DNA of 64,000 nt, from NCBI GenBank assembly GCA_024707075.1, contig JANQAK010000003.1, positions 434,001-498,000 of the forward strand. Reading direction: 5' to 3'. The number at the start of each line of letters is the position of its first letter. Positions within the stretch are counted from its first letter, which is position 1. Position numbers and translations under genes: made by a program. Shown here piece after piece: positions 27,968-35,529 of this stretch. The notes beneath the pieces were generated by a model, which ran no database searches, was not told the DNA's origin, and was given only the letters and a program-made list of their open reading frames with translations. Source of the stretch: Afipia sp. (GTDB lineage Bacteria > Pseudomonadota > Alphaproteobacteria > Rhizobiales > Xanthobacteraceae).

Positions 27968-28120
27968 ATGTCCGTTCAGCAAACGCTTCTGTCGTGCGGC
28001 GCTATATTCCTGCTCTCGTTTTTCGCGATCTGGGCATTCTGGTTCGTCGAGCGGCTGCGCGGCGATTCCGCGCCGAAAGTTGCCGTCCTGGCCAGGGACC
28101 TTCTGAAACCGGTCAGGTAA
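27968..28120 (+). CDS. 50-residue single-pass membrane microprotein, FixK-box associated
   Basis: MSVQQTLLSCGAIFLLSFFA followed by IWAFWFVERLRGD and a short charged tail ending LLKPVR. There is one N-terminal membrane segment rich in Phe and Trp. GGAGGA at 27957-27962 precedes the ATG with good spacing. A perfect FixK/FNR box lies upstream. Small single-span proteins of this kind are common in respiratory chains, for example as oxidase accessory subunits, but no family was recognised. Confidence 0.65.
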   Translation: MSVQQTLLSCGAIFLLSFFAIWAFWFVERLRGDSAPKVAVLARDLLKPVR

Positions 28121-28181
28121 GCCCTGCGTTTACGCAGCATCGCCGTCAGGTGCAGCATCGTCGGCAGGCGTCGTTCGCGTG

Positions 28182-28604
28182 TCAGACGCTGTGCCTTGGC
28201 CGTGCGATCTCGCCGCGCGTGGTCGCGATGCCCATCTCGAAGCTGTCGGCGATGCGGCGGGCGCGGATGATGAAGGCCTCGGCCACGTCACTCTCGAAGA
28301 TTTCACGCGCGGTTGCCTCGAACAGCGCAAGCCAGCGGTCGAAGTGCTCGCCCTTGAGCGGCAGCATCAGGTGCGGACGCATCGGGCGGCCGTCGTAGCG
28401 GCCGGTCTTGAGCATCACCGACGACCAGAAATCGGCGATCTTTGCGATGTGATGGTCCCAGTCCTTCACCGCCGCGTTGAAGATCGGCCCGATCAGGTCA
28501 TCCGTGCGGGCGCGGTTGTAGAACGTCGCGACCAGCCGTGCGATTTTCTCTTCGGTGATATCCGGATGGAAGGTGTGAATGGCGGGCGCGGGCTGATCGG
28601 TCAT
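28182..28604 (-). CDS. Group III truncated haemoglobin
   Basis: A 140-residue 2-on-2 globin, predicted cytosolic, starting MTDQPAPAIHTFHPDITEEK. Family features include the B-helix region LVATFYNRARTDDLIGPIF, ADFWSSVMLKTGRYDGRPMRPH, the proximal-His region GEHFDRWLALFEATAREIF, and the H-helix ARRIADSFEMGI. Group III globins are linked to NO or low-oxygen physiology. The gene is divergent from the small gene at 28731; a perfect FixK/FNR box lies midway, about 63 bases from each start codon, suggesting induction in low oxygen. Confidence 0.92.
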   Translation of the reverse strand: MTDQPAPAIHTFHPDITEEKIARLVATFYNRARTDDLIGPIFNAAVKDWDHHIAKIADFWSSVMLKTGRYDGRPMRPHLMLPLKGEHFDRWLALFEATAREIFESDVAEAFIIRARRIADSFEMGIATTRGEIARPRHSV

Positions 28605-28660
28605 GGGCCTGATGTAAGCCGCCGGCCCGCCGCAGGCAACGGCGCAAAGCCGCTTCCCCC

Positions 28661-28674
28661 TTGATCCGGATCAA
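28661..28674. promoter_or_regulatory. FixK/FNR box in divergent promoter region
   Basis: TTGATCCGGATCAA is an exact TTGAT-N4-ATCAA palindrome. It is placed symmetrically between the truncated haemoglobin gene (start 28604) and the small gene at 28731, so one site may control both. Confidence 0.8.
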
Positions 28675-28730
28675 ATCGCCCGTTGCGGTTTCGCTGCAGA
28701 AATATCCGACACGCCAACAGGGAGACCCGC

Positions 28731-28946
28731 ATGTCCGCAGCCGAAATCGCACAGCGTCATTTCAAGGCGGCGCTGGCCGAGGCAAAGGCCGCTGGACAGG
28801 ACAGCGACAGCGTCTGCCGCGCGCTGCTGGGTCTCGTGGTCGCCACCTATCTCGAAACGCGCGCAGTGGGCGACGTGCAGTCGGAGTTGCGCTTCGTCGC
28901 CGACCACTGCGATCCCGATACCGACTTCGCCTTCATGCGCCCGTGA
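28731..28946 (+). CDS. Small conserved-type cytosolic protein of unknown function, FixK-box associated
   Basis: A 71-residue protein without signal or membrane segment (MSAAEIAQRHFKAALAEAK; LGLVVATYLETRAVGDVQSE; ending TDFAFMRP). It is predicted to be mostly helical and acidic. GGGAG lies before the ATG. It shares a FixK/FNR box with the divergent truncated haemoglobin gene. I do not recognise the family. Confidence 0.7.
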   Translation: MSAAEIAQRHFKAALAEAKAAGQDSDSVCRALLGLVVATYLETRAVGDVQSELRFVADHCDPDTDFAFMRP

Positions 28947-28984
28947 CGCGCCGCGTGGCGAACGAAGCGCTTTGCCGTTTCACA

Positions 28985-29293
28985 TCACATCGCGGTGCAT
29001 TTTGTCGGCCCGCGCCTGCCGTGCCGCAGGATGGTGCCGGACCTGTTCATCGTTAGTGAGATTCCGCGCGCGGTGTAACGCGATCCCGTCAGGGTGAAAC
29101 GCTTCTTCAGCGCCACGGCCTTGCCGTCGATTTGCAGGTGCACCTGCTTCGGATCGTATTTCAGGAACGCCGCGGTGAAGCGCGCGCCGTCGGCACAGAT
29201 GAAGCTCTGAAAGGTCTGCGCCGCTGCGGGCGAGGCAGTCGCGCCCGACAGCGCGGCAGCCGCCGCTGCAAGAAATATGACGATCCGTTTCAT
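28985..29293 (-). CDS. MliC-like periplasmic protein
   Basis: A 102-residue exported protein. The signal peptide is IVIFLAAAAAALSGATASPAAA. The core FICADGARFTAAFLKYDP, then DGKAVALKKRF, SRYTARGISLTMN and GPTKC resembles the MliC/PliC C-type lysozyme inhibitor fold with its two terminal cysteines. No lipobox is evident. The ATG at 29293 places the signal peptide first; the frame is open to 29353. Role as lysozyme inhibitor is inferred from this resemblance only. Confidence 0.65.
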   Translation of the reverse strand: MKRIVIFLAAAAAALSGATASPAAAQTFQSFICADGARFTAAFLKYDPKQVHLQIDGKAVALKKRFTLTGSRYTARGISLTMNRSGTILRHGRRGPTKCTAM

Positions 29294-29583
29294 GATCCGC
29301 CGCATTATCCGCTTCCCCGCGATCCGCGCGGAACCGGTGAATTGAGTCCGCACTGTGGCAAGACATTATCATCGAATCGCGCGGCCACACATCGCCCCGG
29401 ATTTAATCCGCATTTAACGAAAAGCCGCCTTAATGGCGCTCCGCATGTCTGCGAGATGCATGTGCGGAACCTCGCGGCTTCGTGAGGTTCCGGACGCAGG
29501 TGTGTGCTGAAGTATGTGCCTGCGCGGCGGCGACCATCGCGCGGGGAGTTGGTTTGCGTGAAAAAGTTCCGGGCGTAAGACGT

Positions 29584-30711
29584 ATGGCGTACAATACCGC
29601 GTATCGAGTGTCTTCCGCTGTTCCCCAGCCGTCTTCGACAAAAGTCAGCCCGCAGGCTGCGCTCGGCACAGCCGGGCTCGCGGCCGTCGTGCTGGCCTGC
29701 GCCTGGACGCTGTATGCCAACGTGCTCGGCCCCGCCGTCAGTGCCATGGCGCCGGATCTGCCGGCGGTGACATTCATTCCGGGCGCTGCCGCCGCGCTCT
29801 CCACATCGGTGGCCGAACTCGACGTGACCTCGTCCTTGGGCACGCCATCCGCGACATTCGCCGAACGCTTCCTCGCGCGCTCCGACGATCAGCCGGTTTC
29901 AAATGCGGTTCTGGCCAAGGCGGATCGCTTGCCGGTCGCGCAGCCGCAACAATCCTATACCGTGGCGTCGCTCGCGCCGGAACCTCTCCCCGCGCCCGAT
30001 ACCAGATCAGATTCCGAAGCCACACCGGCGCCTGCGCCTGAAACCCGCGACGCGCAGTTACCACTGCCGAAGATTCAGCAGGCCTCGCTCGCGATTCCGC
30101 TGCCGACACCGCGCCCCGCCGCGCTGCGCGCGATGCCGAACGAAGGCCCGTCCCGCAACGAAGCCGCCGCCGCCAATCGCGCCGCGGCGCTGGCGGCCAT
30201 CGCCCAGCCGAAACCCTCGATCTTCGAAAAGCTGTTCGGACGGCAGGAGAAAGGCCCGACGCTGGCTTTCGCCTCGCCCGACGGCGGCATCACCAGCGAC
30301 GGCAGCAGCCTGACGCCGGGCCGCTACGACCGCCAGACGGCGGTCTATGACATCTCCGCGCGCACGGTCTACATGCCGGACGGCACCAAGCTGGAGGCCC
30401 ATTCCGGTCTCGGCAGCAAGCTCGACGATCCCCGCTTCGTCCATGTCCGCATGCACGGCGCGACCCCGCCGCACACCTATGACCTGTCGCTGCGCGAAAG
30501 CCTGTTCCACGGCGTCGAGGCGATCCGGCTCAATCCGGTCGGCGGCGAAGGCAACGTGTTCGGCCGCACCGGCCTGCTCGCGCACACCTACATGCTCGGC
30601 CCGAACGGCGACTCCAACGGCTGCGTCTCGTTCAGGGACTACGAAAAATTCCTGCGCGCCTACAAGAACAACGAGGTCAAGCGCCTCGTGGTGGTGGCCA
30701 AGCTGGACTGA
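29584..30711 (+). CDS. DUF2778 / Tlde1-like L,D-transpeptidase-type protein
   Basis: A 375-residue protein with one N-terminal membrane segment (GTAGLAAVVLACAWTLYANV), a long Pro/Ala-rich periplasmic linker, and a C-terminal DUF2778 (Tlde1) domain: VYDISARTVYMPDGTKLEAH, then HTYMLGPNGDSNGCVSF with the catalytic His and Cys. In Salmonella, Tlde1 is a type VI effector that attacks peptidoglycan precursors; in Rhizobiales chromosomal copies are frequent without a secretion system, so a house-keeping wall role is more likely here. The ATG at 29584 is chosen over the open frame from 29482. A hairpin (GGAACCTC with GAGGTTCC, about 29464-29490) lies upstream. Confidence 0.85.
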   Translation: MAYNTAYRVSSAVPQPSSTKVSPQAALGTAGLAAVVLACAWTLYANVLGPAVSAMAPDLPAVTFIPGAAAALSTSVAELDVTSSLGTPSATFAERFLARSDDQPVSNAVLAKADRLPVAQPQQSYTVASLAPEPLPAPDTRSDSEATPAPAPETRDAQLPLPKIQQASLAIPLPTPRPAALRAMPNEGPSRNEAAAANRAAALAAIAQPKPSIFEKLFGRQEKGPTLAFASPDGGITSDGSSLTPGRYDRQTAVYDISARTVYMPDGTKLEAHSGLGSKLDDPRFVHVRMHGATPPHTYDLSLRESLFHGVEAIRLNPVGGEGNVFGRTGLLAHTYMLGPNGDSNGCVSFRDYEKFLRAYKNNEVKRLVVVAKLD

Positions 30712-30749
30712 GGCGACGACACTCGCTCCGGTGCCTCGATCTCCCCGGT

Positions 30750-30832
30750 CGTCCCCGCGCAGGCGAGGACCCAGCTCTTTTTGCATGAAATTCGACAGGC
30801 TGGATTCCCGCTTGCGCGGGAATGAGCGGAGG
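30750..30832. repeat. Dispersed repeat (CCCGCGCAGGCG / CCCGCTTGCGCGGG type)
   Basis: The segment starts GTCGTCCCCGCGCAGGCGAG and includes CTGGATTCCCGCTTGCGCGG followed by GAATGAGCGG. It holds the hairpin TCCCGC-TTG-CGCGGGA. This is a type of intergenic repeat familiar from Bradyrhizobium-like genomes. It fills the space between the Tlde1-like gene and the SDR gene. Confidence 0.6.
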
Positions 30833-30921
30833 GAGCTGACTGCCAATCAGCCGCCGTATGCCTCCCACTGGAACGGCCGTGCTAGAGTGAGGGCAGTTTT
30901 GTCATCCTCCGGAGCGCCCGC

Positions 30922-31602
30922 ATGAACGGAAAAGTCGTTGTCATCACCGGCGCGTCCGGCGCGCTTGGCAAGGTGGTCACGGAGGCCGCGCGCGCACGCG
31001 GCGCGAAGGTCGCCGAAATCGATCACGCGGCCTCGACCGTCGCGCCGACGCCGGACCGGCTGACCATCGGCGGCGTCGATCTCTCCGACACAGCACAGGC
31101 GGCGAAAGCCATCGAGGCCGCCGCAGCGCATTTCGGCAGGCTCGACGCGCTCATCAATATCGCCGGTGCGTTTTCGTTCGAAACCGTCGCCGATGGCGAT
31201 CCAAAAACATGGCAGCGGCTCTACGCCATCAACGTCATGACCGCGCTGAATGCGTCACGCGCCGCGATCCCGCATCTGGTCAAATCCGGCGCGGGACGGA
31301 TCGTCAACATCGGCGCGATGGGCGCGTTGCAGGCGGGTGCCGGCATGGGCCCCTATACCGCCTCCAAGGCCGGGGTGCATCGCCTGACCGAGGCGCTGGC
31401 GGCGGAATTGAAAGGCAAGGTCACCGTCAATGCGGTGCTGCCCTCGACCATCGACACCCCGGCCAACCGTCGCGACATGCCGCAGGCGAACTTCTCCAGA
31501 TGGGTGACGGGAGATGAACTGGCCAGCGTCATCCTGTTCCTCACCGGCGATGCCGCCAGCGCCGTGACCGGCGCGCTGATTCCGGTGGCCGGGCGGGTTT
31601 AG
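30922..31602 (+). CDS. Short-chain dehydrogenase/reductase
   Basis: A 226-residue classical SDR with an NAD(P)-binding TGASGALG motif, INIAGAF (NAG-like), a catalytic Ser region IVNIGAMGAL and YTASKAG (YxxxK). A Ser usually occurs within IGAMGA; here the position is Ala or Gly, which is worth noting, although the alignment was made by eye. GGAG precedes the ATG. The substrate is unknown. Confidence 0.88.
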   Translation: MNGKVVVITGASGALGKVVTEAARARGAKVAEIDHAASTVAPTPDRLTIGGVDLSDTAQAAKAIEAAAAHFGRLDALINIAGAFSFETVADGDPKTWQRLYAINVMTALNASRAAIPHLVKSGAGRIVNIGAMGALQAGAGMGPYTASKAGVHRLTEALAAELKGKVTVNAVLPSTIDTPANRRDMPQANFSRWVTGDELASVILFLTGDAASAVTGALIPVAGRV

Positions 31603-31915
31603 GGCTCGAAGTCGCATCGGCTCACGGTACGTCGTCATCCTGAGGTGCGAGCTCTTGCGAGCCTCGAAGGATGACGGATCACAAAGCGCCTCCGCTCCGG
31701 CTCAATGACCGGCGCCCCAAATACCGTCGCTTGCAGGCCAAGGCTCGTGTAAAAGATGAAGTACAGCATGACGGCTTAAGCCCTGCATTTCCTGTGCATT
31801 TCTCAAAACTTGCCGCCAGCCGTCCTCCTGCGGCGGTACACTGAACTTTCACCGATGGCCTCGCCGTCCAGCAACGGAGCGTGGCCATGTCCTTCCGCCT
31901 CGAAGGAGAGTTCAG
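31603..31915. other. Intergenic region with one dispersed repeat
   Basis: About 310 bases without a credible gene. It holds the dispersed repeat at 31633-31677. The remainder up to the Shine-Dalgarno sequence of the zinc-ribbon gene (GAAGGAGAG near 31900) shows no recognised element. Confidence 0.4.
31633..31677. repeat. Dispersed palindromic repeat (TCATCCTGAGG family)
   Basis: It begins GTCATCCTGAGGTGCGAG and ends GAGCCTCGAAGGATGACGG, with the ends complementary (GTCATCCT with AGGATGAC). It is nearly identical to the first half of the copy at 54057-54162 and related to 13593-13686. Confidence 0.78.
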
Positions 31916-32233
31916 ATGCTCGAGAACGTGCCGCTCCGGGATGCGAAGCCGGCCGTGATCGTGTGTCCGGCGTGCGCACGCCACCTCATGGAGGTAAAGG
32001 ACGTGCGCTGGGCGATGACCAAGCTCGAATTCATCTATTCATGTTCGGGCTGCGGCGCGGAGACCATCCGGGCGATTGCCGGCGACACGCCGGTGTTCGT
32101 CTCGCGCGCCTCGACGCACCTGCGCAGCCTCGAAATCTTCAGCTTCAATCCCGACGCCGAAAAATCGCCGCGCCACCGCGCGCCGGACACCCGAACCGGC
32201 TTCGCGGTCACCGGCACGCGCCGGGCGGGCTGA
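31916..32233 (+). CDS. Small zinc-ribbon protein of unknown function
   Basis: A 105-residue protein with two CxxC pairs (VIVCPACARHLM and YSCSGCGAETI) about 24 residues apart, likely to bind one zinc. The C-terminal third is basic and probably disordered. A strong GAAGGAGAG ribosome-binding site precedes the ATG. It is followed after 12 bases by the DoxX-like gene, suggesting one transcript. Confidence 0.7.
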   Translation: MLENVPLRDAKPAVIVCPACARHLMEVKDVRWAMTKLEFIYSCSGCGAETIRAIAGDTPVFVSRASTHLRSLEIFSFNPDAEKSPRHRAPDTRTGFAVTGTRRAG

Positions 32234-32245
32234 GGTCTTTCAACC

Positions 32246-32623
32246 GTGCCTTTCGATCCCGCCCCCACCCTGCTCGTTGTCGGCCGCCTGCTGCTCGGCG
32301 GGCTGTTTGCTTTCGCCGGCGTGCGGCACATGTTCCTGATCCCCGTGCTGACGCAGGCCATCGCTGCGCGCGGCGTGCCCTTCCCGCGCCTCGTTCTGCT
32401 CTCGGGTTCGTCGTTTCAGTTCGTCGGTGGCGTGCTATTGATCGCGGGGCTGTGGACACCAGCGGCGGCATTCGGGTTGATCGTCTTTACAATCGCAGCG
32501 TCGATCATGCTGCTGAACTTCTGGGATATGGACGGCTCCGCGCGGCAAAACACCATCAATGCCTGGCTGTCGAATATCGCCATCGTGGGCGGGCTTCTGG
32601 TCACGGCCGCGCAGGCGCTGTGA
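32246..32623 (+). CDS. DoxX family membrane protein
   Basis: A 125-residue inner-membrane protein with four hydrophobic segments. DoxX features are VVGRLLLGGLFAFAGVRHM near the N terminus and LLNFWDMDGSARQNTINAWLSN before the last segment. It starts with GTG at 32246, 12 bases after the zinc-ribbon gene. The role in bacteria is poorly known; related proteins take part in redox or sulfur stress. A second DoxX gene lies at 56440-56892 and shares the NFWDM motif. Confidence 0.85.
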   Translation: MPFDPAPTLLVVGRLLLGGLFAFAGVRHMFLIPVLTQAIAARGVPFPRLVLLSGSSFQFVGGVLLIAGLWTPAAAFGLIVFTIAASIMLLNFWDMDGSARQNTINAWLSNIAIVGGLLVTAAQAL

Positions 32624-32634
32624 CGGGACGCCAC

Positions 32635-33504
32635 CTAGAAGCACAGATTGGTGACGACCTTGCCGGATTTGTCCTTGATGACATAAGGACATTCCGCGCG
32701 CTTGAGCGCGGCCTTGGCGTCGTCATTGCCCAGCGCCGCCGCCTTTTCGTAATAGGCTTTTGCGGCGCCTGAATCCTGCGCACCGCCGCGTCCTTCCTTG
32801 GCGAATGCGCCCATCCGCTCCAGCGCCCCGGGATGATCCTGCGCCGCCGCCTTCTCGAACAGGCTGCGTGCGCCGACATCGTCCTTCGGGCCGCCGACGC
32901 CATCCTGCAACATCAACCCCAACTGAAACTGCGCTTCGGCATTGGTCTCCGCCGCCTTCGCCAGCAGGCTGCGCGAACGGGCCGCGTCCGCGGGCGCCGC
33001 TCCGCCCTTGCCGGAGAGTGCGGCGAGATTGCTGACGCCGCGCGGATTGCCGCCCTGCGCCGCGCGCTCGAACAGCTTGCCCGCCACCGCTTCGTCCTTC
33101 GCGACGCCTGCGCCGGTGGCATAGGCCACGCCGAGTTCGACCATCGCCGACGTGCTGCCCTTGTCGGCGGCCCTCCGCCAGGCCGCAATCGCCTCGGTAG
33201 TCTGGTTGCCGGCGGCATAGGCGCGGCCGAGTTGATACATCGCGCGGCGCGATGCGCCGGAGGCCTGCTTGCAGAATTTCACCGCGGTGGGGACATCGGA
33301 CGTAGCGACAGCCGAGACGCCCTTCACGTCGGCTGGCTTGTCCGGATCGGCGGGATCGGCGGCGAGCCGGTCGCACAGCACGAGATCGGCCGACTGCGCA
33401 TGAACCGGCGCACGCGCGCCAGCGGCGAACAACACCAGCGCGGCGATGCCGAAAATTGGGGCAATGGAAGCGGCGGACGGTTTCATCGAAACGGATATTT
33501 TCAT
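32635..33504 (-). CDS. Exported SEL1-repeat (TPR-like) protein
   Basis: A 289-residue protein with a signal peptide (IFGIAALVLFAAGARAPVHAQ) and about five SEL1-like repeats, for example GVAYATGAGVAKDEAVAGKL, LGLMLQDGVGGPKDDVGARS and AYYEKAAALGNDDAKA. These form a helical solenoid for protein binding, in the periplasm. The start at 33504 is preferred; an ATG at 33486 six codons later is possible. The open frame further upstream overlaps the esterase gene and is not used. It converges with DoxX, with 11 bases between. Confidence 0.85.
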   Translation of the reverse strand: MKISVSMKPSAASIAPIFGIAALVLFAAGARAPVHAQSADLVLCDRLAADPADPDKPADVKGVSAVATSDVPTAVKFCKQASGASRRAMYQLGRAYAAGNQTTEAIAAWRRAADKGSTSAMVELGVAYATGAGVAKDEAVAGKLFERAAQGGNPRGVSNLAALSGKGGAAPADAARSRSLLAKAAETNAEAQFQLGLMLQDGVGGPKDDVGARSLFEKAAAQDHPGALERMGAFAKEGRGGAQDSGAAKAYYEKAAALGNDDAKAALKRAECPYVIKDKSGKVVTNLCF

Positions 33505-33536
33505 GATTGCATTATACCCTGCGACGATCCGCGCGG

Positions 33537-34601
33537 CTACGCCTTCAGCCACGCCAGCATTGGCGCGTTGATCTCGCGCGGATAGGTGTGGCTGAGGTCT
33601 GCGATCTCCGTATAGGTCACGTTCGCGCCTGCCTGCGTCAGCGCCGTCCTGGCCTGCCGCGCGACGTCCACCGGAAACATCCAGTCGAGCGCGCCATGCA
33701 CCAGATAGACCGGCAGGCCGTGCAGCCGGTCCGCATCGGCCATCGAGATCAGCATCGGATGAAACGCCGCGGACACCGGCGCGAGATGGGTAAAGGGAGA
33801 GCCTCGGTCGAGCGCGCTGACGTAACAGAACGTGCCGCCGTCGCTCATGCCGGTGAGCAGCAGCCGGTCCGGATCGATGGTCCATTGCGCGCGTACCGTT
33901 GCTACGATGCGCGCGAGATTTGGCGTATCGTTGTCGTCGCCCATCAGCGCCCATGTCGAGCCAAGCGAGTTTCCCGCCGAGGTCGGAGCTACGAGGATCG
34001 CACCGAAGCTGCGCGCGTCGCGTAGCCAGCTCCAGAGAAAACCGCGGCCGTGGCCGCTGCCGCCATGCAGCGCCACCACCAAGGGCCACGCCCGATCCGG
34101 CGTGTAGCTCTCCGGCACATAAAGCGAGAAGCCGCCGCGGGTGCGCGGTTCGTTGCTAAAGTGCATCACGCCGGTCTCGTTGTCGCGAGCCGGTTGCATG
34201 CCGCGCGCGAGTGCATCGGCGTCGTCGCGCAGCGACGGATCGAGGAAGAAGCTGTTGACCGCCGGGATCATGGCGGCGAGCGGATAGAGCGCCTCCTGCG
34301 CGCGCGGCAGATGGCGCAGCGCCTTGAACACGGCGCCGACGTCGCCGCCGTCTTGCGCCGCGCGCAACTCGTCGAATGCGGCCAGCGCCTCGTCGCTTGC
34401 GGCCAGAAGACTTGTGCCGACGCCATCCAGCGCGTCGTTCGCGTTGAACTGCAAACGGGCCGCGCGCAGCCGCTCATCGGGCCTGCCGACCGCCGCCATC
34501 ATCTCGCCGAACGACTGCGGATCGAGATGACGCGCGATCAGCCCCAGCGTCTCAAGGCACGCGAACAAAGGCGGCGGGATCGTCGCGGGGCCTGATGTCA
34601 T
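33537..34601 (-). CDS. Alpha/beta-hydrolase, phospholipase/carboxylesterase-like
   Basis: A 354-residue cytosolic hydrolase. The C-terminal domain shows LVVALHGGSGHG (oxyanion region), the nucleophile elbow GMSDGG, the acid in HGALDWMFPVD and the His in LSHTYP. The N-terminal 140 residues are helical and without a recognised domain. Ester substrate unknown. The frame also has a GTG three codons upstream of the chosen ATG. It precedes the SEL1 gene on the same strand with 32 bases between. Confidence 0.82.
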   Translation of the reverse strand: MTSGPATIPPPLFACLETLGLIARHLDPQSFGEMMAAVGRPDERLRAARLQFNANDALDGVGTSLLAASDEALAAFDELRAAQDGGDVGAVFKALRHLPRAQEALYPLAAMIPAVNSFFLDPSLRDDADALARGMQPARDNETGVMHFSNEPRTRGGFSLYVPESYTPDRAWPLVVALHGGSGHGRGFLWSWLRDARSFGAILVAPTSAGNSLGSTWALMGDDNDTPNLARIVATVRAQWTIDPDRLLLTGMSDGGTFCYVSALDRGSPFTHLAPVSAAFHPMLISMADADRLHGLPVYLVHGALDWMFPVDVARQARTALTQAGANVTYTEIADLSHTYPREINAPMLAWLKA

Positions 34602-34703
34602 CGGCCGCACGATAGTGGACGGAGCCGGACTGGCAAGGCATGGCTCCGGACTGGCTGTTATGACGCCGACCTGAACCCGAGGGATCGAGATTTCGGCAGA
34701 TCC

Positions 34704-35009
34704 CTACCCCTCCGGCTCGGTGGTGAAGAAAAGCGGATAGCCCTTGGCCTTGCCCAACTCTGTGGCTTCCTTGGCCTTGGTCTCGGCAACGTCGCGGGTA
34801 TAGACCGCGATGACACAGGCGCCCTTCTGGTGCGCCGTCAGCATCACACGGCTCGCGGTCTCCTCCCCCATCCGGAACACCGCCTTCAGCACGCTCACCA
34901 CGAACTCGCGCGGCGTGTAGTCGTCGTTGAGCAGGATCACCTTGTACAATGGCGGGCGCTGCAATGTGGTCTTCGTCGTCGTTTTCGGTTTGACGGTCGT
35001 GGGGCTCAT
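34704..35009 (-). CDS. clpS: ATP-dependent Clp protease adaptor
   Basis: ClpS delivers N-degron proteins to ClpAP. The 101-residue protein has a disordered Thr/Lys-rich N-terminal tail and the core VILLNDDYTPREFVVSVLKA with the N-degron pocket, then MLTAHQKGACVIAVYTRDVA and ending FFTTEPEG. AGGAGG lies before the ATG at 35009. It is functionally linked to aat at 15095-15769, which creates N-degrons. No clpA follows in this window. Confidence 0.95.
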   Translation of the reverse strand: MSPTTVKPKTTTKTTLQRPPLYKVILLNDDYTPREFVVSVLKAVFRMGEETASRVMLTAHQKGACVIAVYTRDVAETKAKEATELGKAKGYPLFFTTEPEG

Positions 35010-35093
35010 CGAAGCCTCCTGAATCTCTCTCGAACGTCTGCGGGGAACGGCCTTCACGCCTGTGCATTAACAGCCGGGCACCGAGGGCCGCGT

Positions 35094-35300
35094 ATGCCGC
35101 AGACAGCATCGAGCGCCATTGCGTACATTGATTATAACGCAGCCGCGCGCGAGCTTCACGTCACTTTCACGAGCGGGCGGCGCTACAGCTATGCCGATGT
35201 GCCCGCCGAGGTTTATTTCCAGTTCTGCCGGGCGGCCTCGAAGGGCGTGTTCTTCAACGCCATGATCCGCGACCATTACGCCTTCGCTGAACGGCACTGA
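35094..35300 (+). CDS. KTSC domain protein
   Basis: A 68-residue protein matching the small KTSC domain: SSAIAYIDYNAAARELHVTF, SGRRYSYADVPAEVYFQF, then ASKGVFFNAMIRDHY. The name-giving Lys-Thr-Ser-Cys motif is not fully present (SKGVFFN). The role is unknown; some relatives are fused to or associated with lysyl-tRNA synthetase. It is divergent from clpS. Confidence 0.82.
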   Translation: MPQTASSAIAYIDYNAAARELHVTFTSGRRYSYADVPAEVYFQFCRAASKGVFFNAMIRDHYAFAERH

Positions 35301-35343
35301 CGCCGCGCCCCAAAAGCGAGCGGCCCCGCCTCGGCAAATTTAG

Positions 35344-35476
35344 GTTCTAAAATCAAACTTAGTTCGAGGATGCGGGGGCTTGTCCGCACGCGCGCGTTGT
35401 TTAGCCGCTTGCTGTCAGGCATTTTCCACTTGCGTGAGATTCTGGCTGCGCTAACTAAAAGTTCTAAAATTGAACT
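35344..35476. promoter_or_regulatory. Two copies of a GTTCTAAAAT operator-like repeat
   Basis: GTTCTAAAATCAAACT (35344-35359) and GTTCTAAAATTGAACT (35461-35476) differ at two of 16 positions and lie 117 bp apart. The second contains the inverted repeat AGTTC-N7-GAACT. Both lie in an AT-rich pocket upstream of the binding-protein gene at 35530, and may bind a MarR- or LysR-type regulator (inference). The rest of 35301-35529 shows nothing further. Confidence 0.45.
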
Positions 35477-35529
35477 AATAATCCGCCGCAATCCATGCGA
35501 CGGGACCGGAAACGCCAGAAGGAGACGAG

